NCBI GenBank assembly: GCA_000827265.1
Contig: KN834805.1
Location: 244,305-308,304 of the forward strand
Length of the DNA stretch: 64,000 nucleotides
Direction of reading: 5' to 3'
DNA from: Collybiopsis luxurians FD-317 M1
Lineage: Eukaryota; Basidiomycota; Agaricomycetes; Agaricales; Omphalotaceae
Part shown: positions 34,479 through 47,010 of the stretch, one piece after another
Layout of the letters: the number at the start of each line of letters is the position of its first letter
Position numbering within the stretch: position 1 is the first letter of the stretch
Notes under the pieces: generated by a model
Told to the model about the DNA's origin: nothing
Seen by the model: the letters and a program-made list of their open reading frames with translations, nothing else
Database searches by the model: none
Position numbers and translations under genes: made by a program

Positions 34479-35678
34479 TCAGTGGACAAAATGAACGCTC
34501 GCGCCAGAGCGATCCGAGGGCCCCATCCAGCTCAGAACGAGCTCTCTTCCTGCAGACCCGGCCTCCCCAGCGGCCGAATAAGCAGTCAAAACCCTCTCGG
34601 TCGCCAATTCGTCGATGAGGTTGAGTTTTTTCGGTAGGGGTGTATCGGATGCTGAGGGTGATGAAGGTCGTTCCAATAGGACACGGCAACACTAGAAAGC
34701 GGAGCTCGATATCAGAAATCAAACGAAAGACTCAAGTTGGCAATAACTCACCAGCTTCACACCATACCAAGCTCTGACACTCGCACCCGTCGGTATTGAC
34801 TCTTCCGAAGCATGCCTGTCCGCAATATCAACAGCGAGCATGAACATCTTTATTGCAAGCGGTATGTCGTCCGCAGTATAGGCTGTTTCTGCAAATTGTA
34901 AAACATAGAAGGGGTTTTGAGGTGCGAGGAGTAGAACGTGGGATAGGGCTTGTAATGCTGATGTGTATCTGGGAATGAAGCGTTGTATGAGACATACGCT
35001 GGAAGAGAAAGGAAGAGGAAAACATACTGATTACACGAGCTGTACAATTCTGCCAACTCCACCCAACCTTCCAGGTCTGAATAGAATGTATCGAGATATT
35101 CCGTGAGTTCCGTGACTGCCTGCTCTATTTTTCCAGTCCGCACGAGGATTGATATTCGACGTTTGTATACAGCCTATATAAAGTGAAAGAATGACCCATC
35201 AAGAGCTGACCGGACCAGAAACACCTATGAAAACTCACGGCATTGGACGAATCCGCTTCCAAAAGATCGTCGTAATACTTGAGAGCGACTTCCGGTCGCT
35301 CTGTAGCCTCCATTCGAATTCCAGCGAGGACATCTACCCTAGGTGATTCAGGGAATTTGGCTACTAATTGACGGAGGCATTCCTAAGATCAATTAGCAAG
35401 AAAAAGAGTACCAGCTTACAAGCAACATACATCGGCGACGTCGTAATTTGCTATATCAACTGCTGCAAGAGCTAGCTGTTCGAGAAAAGCCCAGGCTAGA
35501 TGGCCCAATCAACTCGTGAACTTTGACGCGTCACTCGAAACGCGTTACCTTCATCGCCTAATTTCGAAACAGCGTTGGAATCGAGTATAGTTTTGCCTTT
35601 CTCAACGATTTCCTGTGAGGCCCTGGAATTGTGAGCCCGGTAATTCGCCAGAGTTTCTAGAGCTGAGGATAACGACAT
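34479..35678 (-). CDS. EMC2: ER membrane protein complex subunit 2 (EMC2)
   Basis: Cytosolic TPR subunit of the ER membrane complex, which inserts tail-anchored and multipass membrane proteins. The start at 35678 (MSLSSALETLANYRAHNSRAS) is preferred over an in-frame ATG 42 nt upstream because it matches the expected N-terminus. TPR-type helices follow: ILVRTGKIEQAVTELTEYLD, LEGWVELAELYSSCNQY and the family hallmark APQNPFYVLQFAETAYTADD. It ends with a variable stretch GPSDRSGASVHFVH. About six short introns. The stop is 145 bp from the next minus-strand gene start-side neighbour (35823). Confidence 0.9.
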
Positions 35679-35822
35679 AACGGAAGAGAGAGACGCTGAG
35701 CGCCTAACGCAAGATTCCACTTTACTACTCTATATAGCTAATCAAACCAAAATTCGAAACTATATATGGACCGTTGTGGTCAATGCACGGTGAAGGCAAA
35801 GAGGCATTCAGTTCAAGATGAT

Positions 35823-37877
35823 TTAGTCCTCGTCGGAATCGTCCTCACCCGAGAAAAATCGGTTGATCGTTCTCATGTTCATACCAAAACCAAGAGGATT
35901 CCCGAATCCTCCGATTTCACCCCCCAAATCCGACGTATCAAGATCGTAATCCCCCAATATTTTGTATCCCCTCAGCCCGTATGGGTCTTCTTCCTCATCA
36001 TCATCCACCTCCCTCTTTGAATCATCCTCTGCCCCCTCCTCTTCATCCTCCGTAAGATGATCATACTTGCGCTTCTTCGCTCTCTCTGCATTCTTCTCCA
36101 TCTTATCCAAAAGCCCCGATACCTTCTTCCAATACTTCATCAACTGCTCCTGTTCTTCTTCTGTGCGCTGCAACAACTCCCACTCCTCATTGGTCAACAA
36201 GTCGTCGTCCGGAATGGCATCAGCATCGGCCGCCCCAAGAGCGGCAGTCTGCAACGACATCCGAGTGGCTTTACGGCGGATACTCTCACGTATAGCAGAG
36301 ACTGGTTCGTCGCTCGACAGAAGGTAGTTCATATAATCGCAGGGTTTGGGATCGGTAGGGAACTGAGGCGCTGAGTGATTGAGAGCTTTATGGAATTCGT
36401 TAGAAGTGGCAAATGTTTTGGAAGAAAGCATGGATGTAACTTTGGATTTCGTTGAGGTGGAACGAGCATTGGCGCGGGAGCTATTCTTGAGCGGAGATTT
36501 TGGCGAAGGCGAGCGGTCGAGAGATGTCTGTTGATCAGACCCAAACAAGGTCCAGTTGGTTAGAGGATATTCCGCAGGAATTGAAACGCCTTTGGGAAGC
36601 TGATGGAAAGGGTGAAGAAGGAATAGAGCCCCATCCAAGATGCAAGAATCTGCCTTTGTGTTCTTCGGTTCAAACGGGGGAGCATTCTCTGTCTTGACGC
36701 GCGGATCCTCATCTGGAGATTCTTCTCCACTATCGATACCATCGTCCTCTAAACTAAACTGTACCCTCTGCTGCCCTGTGACAGCGCGCTGCTCGAGTCT
36801 CCAAAGTTGATCTCTTTCGCGTAGGGCAGCTTTCAGACCCCGAGCACAGACATTACGCTCTGAAGTATCAGCTCGAATAGTATTACCAGAGGTAGTCTTC
36901 TTATACTGATCCGAGTTTCCCCAATTTAATTCTCTCATCCACTTGAGGACCTCAGCTCGCATGACTTTGTACGGTCGCGCCAGGGTGGTTGGCGTGATAT
37001 GCACTAGCTGGCTGAAACATTTATAGAGATCCTTGAGGTCAAAAAGAGATCTACCCAGTTCTCCTTCTAGGCAGATGATAAAGGCCGAGACAGCGCAGGA
37101 GGAGGTAGAGCTCTGGATAAGTTTCGATTTGGACGTAGCGGCAAAGGTTTCCAGAAAGGCGCAAGAGAGATCAGCTACAGCCTGCAAGGAGAGACTCTTC
37201 AGTTGCGAATAGAGCTTGGCGTTGAGTGTAGATTCTTCGGGAGGCAACTTGAGTTCCTGAAATAAATGGGATAACAGATTGGGAATATGATGCGAAGGGG
37301 TCGTTTGAGGGAGCTTGATATTCATAGCGGATAGAAGAGTAACAAGTGTACGCTGAAGATAGACGTATTTCTGTCCTAGTAGCAACGCGATTTCTTTGAG
37401 ACGATCTGGTTTGTGATTTTCACGCAAAGCGACTGCGAGACAGGCGCCAGAGACTGCTTTGGCTTGACCTCCCCAGCGAGATTTGACAGTCTCGTTCTTC
37501 ATAATTTGATCGAACAGAAGACGCACACGATCTGCGAGACCTGGAGTCGACATTTGAGCGCACAGCGAACCGATGAAGACGTGCATTTCGGCCTAGAGAG
37601 GACCTCTGAATCCACAAGCTACTGACCAAGATAAAAAACCTACCCTAAATCTCTTTGCTCTATGCTCGCTCAGCTCTCCGTCGAGCACGTACTGAGCGGG
37701 TCCATGTCTGGATCGAATGGAAGTCTGTTTAGTGTTATCGTCGACAAGCTGAGTTCCAGTTACTGATTCGCTGACTGGGTCGACCAAAGCCTGCTCGACA
37801 GCATCGCCGCAGGATATGCAGACATTGAGGCAGGAGTCTGCATCAAAAGTTTTTTGAGGATCGTCGCAGCATGGCAT
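35823..37877 (-). CDS. TFIIB-family (BRF1-like) transcription factor
   Basis: Two exons (37877-37644, 37592-35823) give 667 residues. A compact N-terminal zinc-ribbon-like segment has CC near residue 3 and CLNVCISCGDAVEQALVDP near 20-40. A TFIIB-type cyclin fold appears to follow: GLADRVRLLFDQIM, GQAKAVSGACLAVALRE, KEIALLLGQKYVYLQRTL and, in a second half, LSLQAVADLSCAFLE. The C-terminal third is acidic and charged and includes DDDLLTNEEWELLQRTEEEQ, which could correspond to the TBP-binding part of BRF1. Similarity to canonical BRF1 is weak, so it may be a diverged RNA polymerase III factor or another TFIIB relative. The start at 37877 is the first ATG giving the zinc ribbon. Confidence 0.6.
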
Positions 37878-38144
37878 GGTGAAAGTTAAAGGCTCGAAGC
37901 GAACCACTCCCACGTGTTTCGTACAGCGACCAGCACTGTAACTCCTTTTCCTAGTATTGAAATGCCTGTGTTGAAAATAGAGTCTCCGTATCGATAATCG
38001 ACATCCCAATCCATAAAGTGACCAGCACCCAAAGATACAAAATAAACACTACATATGAATACATTGTCCTCCATTTCAATTTCCTTAATATGTCTGGTAG
38101 AGTTCTATTTTTTAAAACCAGTTTTTGTCCATATTGTTCTGTGA

Positions 38145-41035
38145 TCATTCCATCTTCCATGCCCAGCTTGGTCCTAAAATCGCAAATGAGAAGCCAAGAG
38201 TGAAAGCAGCAGACCAAATACAGACCTATAGGATCCCCACGCTCATGGCCTGCACCAGTCCACATCCCGACAACACCCATCGCAGATCCAATCCCCCCGA
38301 CCTGCACACCCTCCATAACCCATTCATCCCTGTCAGGAGAAGATACTTCACTAGATATCTACCACAGAAATTGAAGATTAGCCTACTACTCCAAGGCCGA
38401 AGTACAAGTAAAAACCCACCAAATTCCAACGGATTGCCCGATCTCCAATCATCCTAACTGTCCCCCGAGCACGACGCGTAACAGTCTCGTCTACATCGGA
38501 TCCACGGAACTCGCCTTCTACATGGATCACTGGAAGGGCGTATACCAGGGGATCGTATGACCCGCTAGCTGTGCATTCTTTTGCTTTCTCTTTTTCCTTT
38601 CTTTTGGCCTTGCCTTTGCCTTTACCTTGACCCTTCGAGGACGACGAAGAGGGAGACGATGATGATGCAGAGGACGATGGCGGCGGCGATGGTAACGTAT
38701 TCGGGGGTTGCACACGAGAGAATCCTACGACTTTGAGAGTCATAGGGAAGACGCGACAAGTTTCTTGAATCTCTTGGTGGTAGCGGGCCGCGAGCGGATA
38801 AGAGGCTTGAAGCTAGAGAAAAGAGTAAGGATCACGCCAAAATCATCAGCAAGCGTAGTGTATCGAAAGCATACGTTATGGACTGCAGTGTCTTGGTAAG
38901 TTTCAATCTGACAGCTTAGGTATAGAAACCAGATGACATACAGAGCAAATCTCGATAATCCATCCAGCAAACGGCACGCCTGAGCAGTCGAATATCTATT
39001 AGCGCTCATTCAACATGAAAGCAAAACAAACTCACATCCATCTCCCTTCAGCACCAGCCCAGTCCCATCCGTCGACAAATTCCACACTCTCATCCTTCTT
39101 CCAGGGTGTCGGCATTTCCGATCTCTCACGTTCTTCTTCATCCTTCACCCCAGTCCAACCTTCCCGAGTACCTCGGCATTCCCAGAATCCAGGAGCGCTG
39201 CCCATGCGAAGGCTCTCCCAGCCACGCCCCCTGTCCCCACTAGTCTGTTCACTGCCGCTACTGCTGCCATCCGGCCCGTCTTCCCCTTCGCGCACAGTTG
39301 CGCTGTCCAAGTTGTTCGGCTTTGGAGAAAGTGGAATACCCATACGAAGCAAAATTTCTCTGGTAGCCTCGAACGCAGATGCAGTCGTGAACCAGGGCCA
39401 CATCGGAGCGTCAGTCGTTGACCCATTTTCATACTTTTCCCACAGATTTTCGGTTACCACGAGACGGGCGGCGGAGAGGAAAGCGTAATCAGGGAAAAGA
39501 AGATGTGGATATGGAGGGTAGACAGGAAGGGGGCCAGATGCAGGGGAAAAGAGGTCCAAAGAAGGCTCAGAGCCGTCGTCGGTATAGAATGATATTGATT
39601 CGACATCTGACATGGTATCCTCCTCTTGATAGTCTTCGCCGAGCTCCTCGAGTTCGCCATTGTGTTCTTCACCTTCGTGCTGATGATGATGGCGATGATG
39701 GCGATGATGGTGATGGGAGTGCCCAACTTCAATGACGAAGTCAGGATCCTCCTCCTCCTCATCCGAGCCTGTGTCGTGGTTATGGTGCGGCAAACCAGAG
39801 TAAAAGTTAGTAAGAATTGCGCGTATGAAGGACATATCGACTACATGCGGGATTCAGCATCATATTGAATTGACAAATGGATAGGAGAGCACCTTGAACC
39901 GCCTCTGAATCGCTATCATCTTGAGCTGAGGAAAGGTCCTCATCTGTATCTTTAGCTGCTACCTTCTTGGTACTCCCCCTGCGCGGCCCCTTTGACGGTG
40001 AATTTTCCACATCCTCAGCCTCCTCGACCGCTCTTTCCTTTCCCTTTCCCTTTCCCTTTCCATTTTCTTGAGGTGCATCTGTTGGTGTGATTGAAGAATC
40101 GCCATCCTCATCAATAGGTGGGGGCGGAGAATTTGCGCGCATAAACGGGCCCCAGCACCGATCGTGCGACAGATAAGGGAGGTGATAGACTCGATGCCTG
40201 GCGACTGTGCGAGCAAGTGCACGTTGGTTGCCTTCCGACATTTTCGACTGTTCGATTTCCTTCATCCTCGCAGACGAGCTTCGAAGGTTGTATCTTTCTT
40301 CGAACCGAATTTCATCGTCCGAGTTACTCGAACCCCCACGAAATCCCGACAAGAAAAACAGCTTGTAAAATGCTTGTCCTGCAGCAGAGCGTTCCCAATC
40401 TGGACGCATGATAATCTGCTCGGCGATCGGCAGAGTAGCAAACAATTTTGCGTCGCTTGCATTAATCTTGCTTAGAGTCAATCGACGAAGCAGGGCTGGA
40501 GGAAAGCCGTCGGCAAAAACCCGCTCCATCCAAGAAACATTAGTTGAATCATGATCGTCAGCGACTGAAATTCCAGGTATGGGAGGAGGTGATGAAGTCG
40601 CTATAGACGATAGAGCGCCAAAATTGGAGGCAAGCGCACGAGTCTAAGTTGAACTTTGGTAAGTATTGACGTCTGAATGAATTAAAAACGCCTCACATCC
40701 ATCGTAGATGATTGGAACATTTTTCTAGCCCGAATTCGGCGCTGAAATTCGTTCTTCCAGTCGAAAGTAACAGTTTCCGTATCTGATACCATCGGTTGAT
40801 TAAGTAGATTGTTTTTTGGTCTAGGATCTTCGAAGGTTGCCAGGAAAACTTCTCGCCATAAATGGCTGTCTGTGCTTCCATAAACTAGGTCGTAGTACAG
40901 CCGACATGATTGGGAAAAGGAGGCAATGGATTCTGGAGAGCCAAACGATGAGCAGGCCACTAGAACTTGTTCGACAACTTCCAGAGGAAGTGAAAAGACA
41001 TGGACAGAAGATGAAGGGCCAGTGAAGGAAGACAT
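38145..41035 (-). CDS. Large F-box-like protein with low-complexity tracts
   Basis: Several frames join through short introns into one gene starting MSSFTGPSSSVHVFSLPLEV and ending PSWAWKME. Residues 12-75 look F-box-like (LPLEVVEQVLVACSSFG, SHLWREVFLATFEDP). A middle block has FADGFPPALLRRLTLSKI, RCWGPFM and a Lys/Gly run (GKGKGKGKE). Next are a His-rich tract (HSHHHHRHHRHHH at about 39705) and the block LLFPDYAFLSAARLVVTENLW, then VPFAGWIIEICS, a second Lys/Gly run and a conserved-looking C-terminal domain (HVEGEFRGSDVDETV, RMIGDRAIRW, VGMWTGAGHERGDPIG). The layout recalls uncharacterised agaric F-box proteins. The join near 39035 (WDWAG|VPFAGW) is inferred. Confidence 0.72.
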
Positions 41036-42489
41036 CACGTATGTACAAGACCAGGGTCGAATCGGACGTTAATCGGACGAGTATGGGATTGAGCGCTCAT
41101 TTAGACGCTCATACAAGCGCCTAAAACGCCGAATTGGCCGAATGCTCTTCTCAGAGGTTTTTTTTTCAGCTGCAAGAAATTGCCTGGTGTCAACAGTCTA
41201 GGTGGATCTACCAAATGACGGAGTAGTTTGGACATTTACTCAAGGTCTAGTCGTACAGTCCAAAATTTCTTTTCTGGAAACAGCTAACTTTGTTCAAGTA
41301 CTAGGCATCAAGTTCATTGATTGTGGTGAGTGCTGCCAGCCCAGTACAATAGTTCGGATAACGTTATGATCTTCGCCAGGCTAAAGCCAAAGTTCGGACA
41401 AGTTGGGATAATTCGAGTGCAATAAAAGTTCAACAATCAAGGTCAAATTCTCGGACATTTCCGATGTAACCTCCGATCGCGAGAGGATAAGGTTCCAGGT
41501 ACGAATGGTTCAATAACCCTGTGAAGTTGGAGCAGCATTGCGTTCTGCTCGATATCCCTGCACCGCCGTACCGGAGATCCTCACCGAACTCATTCGCAAC
41601 TAGTTTGACCCTTTCTCAATTCGTAGGAAGAAAAGGCAACTGCAAGAATTGGAAAGGCTGTCACAGAGCACACGACACATCCAACGTTTAACTTCTGTTC
41701 GCACTTAGAGGAGCGTCACTAAATGCATGTCGGGGGAAGGATTTATCAGCCCGGTCGACTGATGACTTTCGTGACTTACGACTGATGCACTCTTGTCGGG
41801 GACAATGATTGGCGGAAGAAGTACATACTCTATATCTTATCCATATCCATATCTTGATGTGTTTAAACGATGTCAGATTACTTCTGAAATTATTCACATT
41901 ACAGAAGCACCAGAATTTCAATTTGACTGTTAGATGTTGAAGGCACCCGTCAAGGACATTTGATTCACCTCTCGCCTCCAACAGTCTCTTCCTTTTCGAC
42001 AAGTTTTCGATTGGCTCGATTCCATGCGAGAGCATGTGTGTAAGTACGTGTTTCCGAGGCTCGTCGGGGCCGCCACCTGCATTTTTATTACTCTTTTTCA
42101 TGATATTTATCAGCTTTAATTAATTTCTGATAAAGAATGCGATTGACAAGGCGTGGCTGCTCGTGGCTGCCATTGGCGAGCATCGCAAAGTTCAAGTTGC
42201 GGAAATACGAAGTTCCTAAATCCTGGAGAATGCATTCATGCAATAAATTCCCGAAACATCTGAACCGAACCTCCAGCCAATGACAACTGAAAGTTTTTGA
42301 ATAATTCTACTTTTGTTCAGCTATGTCAAGATGATATGATTGATTGCATCGCTGCTGCTACATGCAGGAGGTCCTAGCCGGACAGTCGCCGTCTCAAAAG
42401 TAACTACACTAAACATGTAAAAGGTATAAATACCATGCCTTGGGAGTTAGTCCGCAGGTCAGCTCTTTCTTGTGGGACATCCAATTTGG
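41036..42489. promoter_or_regulatory. Intergenic region; TATA box of NmrA-like gene 1
   Basis: No convincing gene. Around 41565-41620 the plus strand reads VPEILTELIRN followed by a stop, possibly an old F-box start. TATAAATA at 42425-42432 lies about 60 bp upstream of the first NmrA-like ATG. The minus-strand frame 41688-42101 has no recognisable domain. Confidence 0.4.
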
Positions 42490-43727
42490 ATGGCTGACAA
42501 AAAACTCATTCTGGTCATCGGTGCCACCGGTGCTCAAGGGAGGCCAGTGGTTTCTTCTCTCTTAGCACCAAACGACGATGGAACACCATCTCCATATACA
42601 GCCAGGGCACTGACCCGAGATCCCACCAGCGAACAGGCGAAACTCCTTGCCTCTTGGGGCGTTGAATTGTTCAAAGGTACGACCACCACGTTTCATTACA
42701 GACCTCCGTTCACCGTTGTACTTGTTCAGGTCGAGTGGATGATCTAGACGGTATCGCGGAAGCTTTTGAGGGATGCTACGGCGTGTTCGTCAACATCGAC
42801 ACTTTTTCTGCTGGTCAACAGACAGAAATTTACAGTGGCATCAAGATGTTCGAACTAGCGCATCGTGCTCGAATGAAGCATTTCATTTGGAGCGGATTTG
42901 AATACGCCAGCAAGGTCAGTGTCGTCGCTTGAAATAAGTAGTCTTTAAAAGATATACGACGTCCCTTAGCTCGGAAATTTCGATCTGAAATACGACTTTG
43001 CCATTCATTATAATGGGAAAGCCATCGTCACTGAATTTCTCAAATCTCAGTCGTCGAGTCCGAGCGGAGACTCGCTGACATGGTCAACATTCGCGCTTGG
43101 TCCATATCTGGAGAATCTTCGTGGTGTACGTTCCCCATTTCGATTCACCCTCTCTTAAATTCATTGTGCACCCCACAGCCTCTCCTGGGACCTCTGACAA
43201 AACGCGAGGACGGGGCTGTGGTCTGGGCTCTTCCCACTGGAGATGGTCACATCCCTGCTATCAGCGTCGAAGATATTGGTTGGTGGTCCCGCTACACCTT
43301 TGACCACCGTGCAGAAACGTCTGGAAAAGAGCTCAAAATTGCAACCGAGTTTATGACCGTCGATCAACTGGTCGAGACCTTTACCCGCGTGACAGGAATT
43401 CCTGCGATCCATAAGCGATTCTCTATTGATGAATTTCTGGCTACGAACCCAGTTCGCTTCAGTAAACCCCTAGTAAGAGGCCAACCAGATGGATATACTA
43501 TCGGGGACGCGTATCGTGGAATGTATAGTATCTGGGGAAATGATCTTGTGAGCCGGGATATGGAGTGGATCAGACGCGTTCATCCTACTGGATACACGCT
43601 GGAAAGCTTTATAAGGCAGAAAGGCATCGATGGCAACTTGGACCCGAGTTTCAGACTGCTCAAAGACTCGCATCTCCATGGTGGAGTGGTGCCTAATGGA
43701 AAGGGATCTTGTATCAGAACTTCGTAA
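42490..43727 (+). CDS. NmrA-like NAD(P)-binding oxidoreductase, copy 1
   Basis: Atypical short-chain dehydrogenase of the NmrA-like group (Rossmann fold), either a redox sensor or a reductase. The N-terminal dinucleotide motif is LVIGATGAQGRPVV. Downstream are RALTRDPTSEQA, CYGVFVNIDTFSAGQQTEIY, MKHFIWSGFEY, a substrate-side block PTGDGHIPAISVEDIGWWSRY and the C-terminal RRVHPTGYTLESFIRQKG. Four exons join in frame as FKGRVDD, SKLGNF and RGPLLGPL. Length is about 330 residues. In this copy the 'FALGPYLENLRG' segment departs from ITSGPYLEN in copies 2 and 3, so its pocket may differ. Cofactor preference and substrate cannot be told. Confidence 0.88.
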
Positions 43728-43926
43728 TGAATATCAACCACCTTCAGACAACTTATGAGAAGACGTGATTACTTGCGAAAATCGCGATGAAGCACGAATG
43801 ATAAATATGTCCTGCCATGGCGCGTCCATTGCGAGAATCTAGGTTCTCGTGACCGTGTTTTCCTCATGACTCATGAGATCGGCCATGATTCGGGCACACC
43901 ACAACTTACGCGTCCCCCTGACTAGG

Positions 43927-45136
43927 ATGGCTACAAAGAAGCTCATCTTGGTTGTGGGTGCAACGGGGGCTCAGGGGAAGCCAGTAGTCTCTGCTCTGTT
44001 GGCACCTCAAGACGATGGGACGCCCTCTCCGTATTCAGTGAGGGCGCTTACACGAGATCCAACAAGCGCAGAGGCGCAATCTCTTGCCGAGGTGGGCGCA
44101 GAATTATTTCAAGGTCATTGCTAGCGTTTGGTACATACGAGACTTGATCTCACTCAAGATCGTGCAGGTAGATTCGATGATATGGAGAGCATCGCGGCTG
44201 CGTACGAAGGATGTTATGGGGTGTTCGTGAATACCGACACATTTTCTGCTGGGGAGAAGGGAGAGATCTATGCCGGAATTAAGATGTTCGAACAAGCACA
44301 CCGTGCATCACCGCTGAAGCATTTCATTTGGAGTGCGCTTGATTATGGCAGCAAGGTTAGGTTCCTCACAGATTCTTACTATCTTGAAACGCTGACATTG
44401 AATCTCCCTGAAGCTAGGAAATTATGATCCCAAGTATCATACAGTCCATTTAGACGCGAAGGGCGTCGTTAGCGATTTTCTTCGATCACAACCTTCGGCT
44501 GCCGACGGAGAGTCATTGACATGGACTGTTATCACCTCAGGACCGTACTTAGAGAATATCGGTGGCGTAAGTACTCCGGTTCAAGTTTCATTGATGCTTC
44601 CTATTGATGAGGGGGCCCTTCAGACGCTTCTGGGACCTCTTAAAGAACGCGAAAATGGCACAGTAGTTTGGGCTATTCCAACTGGAGATGGCCATATTCC
44701 TGCAACGAGTGTCGAGGACATTGGGTGGTGGGCTCGCTACACTTTTGACCACCGCTCGGAAACTTCTGGCCAGGATCTCAAGATAGCAACCGAATTCATG
44801 ACGATTGATCAACTTGTCGAAACATTCACTCATGTGACAGGAATTCCTGCAATCCACAAACGAATTTCTATCGAGGAGTATCAGAAAATATATGCGGATT
44901 ACTACAAGCGACCCATTTTACGAGGTCAACCTGACGGTCCCACGGTAGGAGATACATTTGCTGGAATGTGGAGAGTTTGGGGTGATGATCTTTTGACGAG
45001 GGATATGGAGTGGATCAGGCGTGTTCATCCCACTGGATATACGCTGGAAAGCTTTATTAGGGAGAAAGGTTTTGATGGGAAGCCAATTCCAAATTTCAGG
45101 CTTCTGAAAGATTTACATCTTCGTAGAGCAGGTTAG
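43927..45136 (+). CDS. NmrA-like NAD(P)-binding oxidoreductase, copy 2
   Basis: Tandem paralogue of copy 1 with the same exon plan. It starts MATKKLILVVGATGAQGKPVV; an in-frame ATG 54 nt upstream is less likely because copies 1 and 3 lack the extension. It has CYGVFVNTDTFSAGEKGEIY, FIWSALDYGSK, ITSGPYLEN, PTGDGHIPATSVEDIGWW and RRVHPTGYTLESFIREKG. The WSALDYGSK element puts a Tyr and Lys four apart, reminiscent of the SDR active pair; this is only suggestive. About 320 residues. Intergenic distance to copy 1 is 199 bp. Confidence 0.88.
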
Positions 45137-45472
45137 TTGAATTGCCGGATAAATTCAAGTACAATAAATAGCAGGGCTCGCCATCGATGGTGAGTTCATA
45201 TGTGACAATGATAGTTGTCGTATAGACAAAGATGGATATGAAAATGGATATGCGGCATCCCCGAACCTTGGCCGATGGTGACGGTTGGCGATTTTACCGA
45301 TTCTACCGATTCAAGGAGAATTCCGACCCTTTACGTGCGCTTCGATATCAGTAGTTTAGACCGTTTCGTGCCAACCGAAACGAGCCCGAACTTCACTCCA
45401 GAAAGACATAAATAGACAACGGAGTTATCCTCTCATTAGCCAAGAACCCCAGACAACCTACCACTGATATCA

Positions 45473-46679
45473 ATGTCATCTACAGAGGCGAAGCGTTTAC
45501 TAGTCATCGGTGGTACAGGCCTTCAAGGGAAGGCAGTAGTTGCCGCTTTACTTGAACCAGAAGACGATGGGACACCTTCTCCATATTCGGTTAGGGTCCT
45601 ATCCCGAGATCCAAAGAGTGAAAAGGCGCAGGCTCTCACGGCGATGGGTGTTGAATTAGTGGAGGGTGAGCATTCATTTTCTGTACCGAGTATTTCATTC
45701 TTATTTGTCGCACAGGTCGCTTCGATGATCCCAGCAGTGTCGCCGCTGCGCTGGAAGAATGCTACGGAGTTTTTGTCAATACGGACACATTTTCCGCTGG
45801 GGAGAAGGGGGAGATTTATGCTGCTATCAAGATATTCGAGCAAGCACATCGAGCACAGCTGAAGCATTTTATTTGGAGTGCTCTCGACTATGGTAGTAAG
45901 GTTGGATTCCTGCTGTGCTTCCCGTGTGTGTGAAGAAATTCTGAAAATCAACGATCAGCTCGGGAAGTACAATCCAAAATATCATGCCATCCATCTCGAT
46001 GGTAAAGGTATTATTAGCGACTTCTTGAGGTCCCAAGCTTCGAGTCCCGACGGAGATTCATTAACATGGACGATCATCACGAGCGGCCCATATTTGGAGA
46101 ATCTTAGCGGGGTATGTAGTCATGATCTCTTTAGGTTTTGATTTCAGGTTCATGGTTGTTATCTAGACGCTGCTTGGCCCTCTCAAGGAACGCGAGAATG
46201 ATGCAGTAGTTTGGGCCATTCCGACGGGAGATGGGCATATTCCTGCAACCAGCGTCGAAGATATTGGGTGGTGGGCGCGCTACTCCTTTAAACATCGCTC
46301 AGAAACATCCGGCCAAGATCTCAAAATCGCAACGGAATTCATGACGATTGATCAGCTAGTGGAGACCTTTACCCGTGTAACGGGAATCCCCGCCATCCAC
46401 AAACGAATTTCGATCGACGAATATCTGGATATTTATGCGACTTACTACGAGAATCCGATGGTTAGAGGCCAAAAAGACGCACCCACAATTCGAGAAACAT
46501 TTTATGGGATGTTTAGTGTCTGGGGCGACAATATCTTAACTAGAGATATGGAATGGGTTAGACGCGTTCACCCTACTGGGTACACGCTCGAGAGCTTTAT
46601 CAGGGAAAAGGGTATAAAGGGGACCATCTCTCCTTCTTTGGCGTATAGATACAAACCTAGCGATCAGGGAAGAGAATGA
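45473..46679 (+). CDS. NmrA-like NAD(P)-binding oxidoreductase, copy 3
   Basis: Third tandem member, closest to copy 2. The cofactor motif reads LVIGGTGLQGKAVV, with Gly and Leu at positions where copies 1 and 2 have Ala. It has CYGVFVNTDTFSAGEKGEIY, LKHFIWSALDYGSK, KLGKYNPKYHAIHLDGKG, ITSGPYLENLSG and ATSVEDIGWWARYSF. The C-terminus RRVHPTGYTLESFIREKG is followed by a distinct tail SPSLAYRYKPSDQGRE. Four exons, frame open throughout. The tandem arrangement suggests repeated local duplication. Confidence 0.88.
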
Positions 46680-47010
46680 ATTTGCCTCGTGGTATACTCT
46701 TGAACGGGGATGCTCGCCTTCTGAAGGGAGTCCAACCTTGCAAGCCCTGTATATATCGAGTGATAGGACATGCCCTGTCACACATCTAAATCTATGGTAT
46801 ATCTTCACTCGAGACTCCATCAGGAATAGGCTTTTCTTGATACTTCAGCGATTCAGACAAGAGGAACTCTTACGAGCGTTTATTTACTCTACAACGGGTC
46901 ATGGGCGCCAAATTGCATAATTCTTTCTCCTTCGACTTTGACCAATGCTCGACCGCTCGTGTTCATAGAATCTAGAGAAGTGAAATCTAGAAAAGCAAAA
47001 CATATTAATT

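Noticed and set aside
41688..42101. 137-residue minus-strand open frame
   Set aside because: No domain, no splice context, no start context; lies in an intergenic region with broken F-box-like sequence on the other strand.
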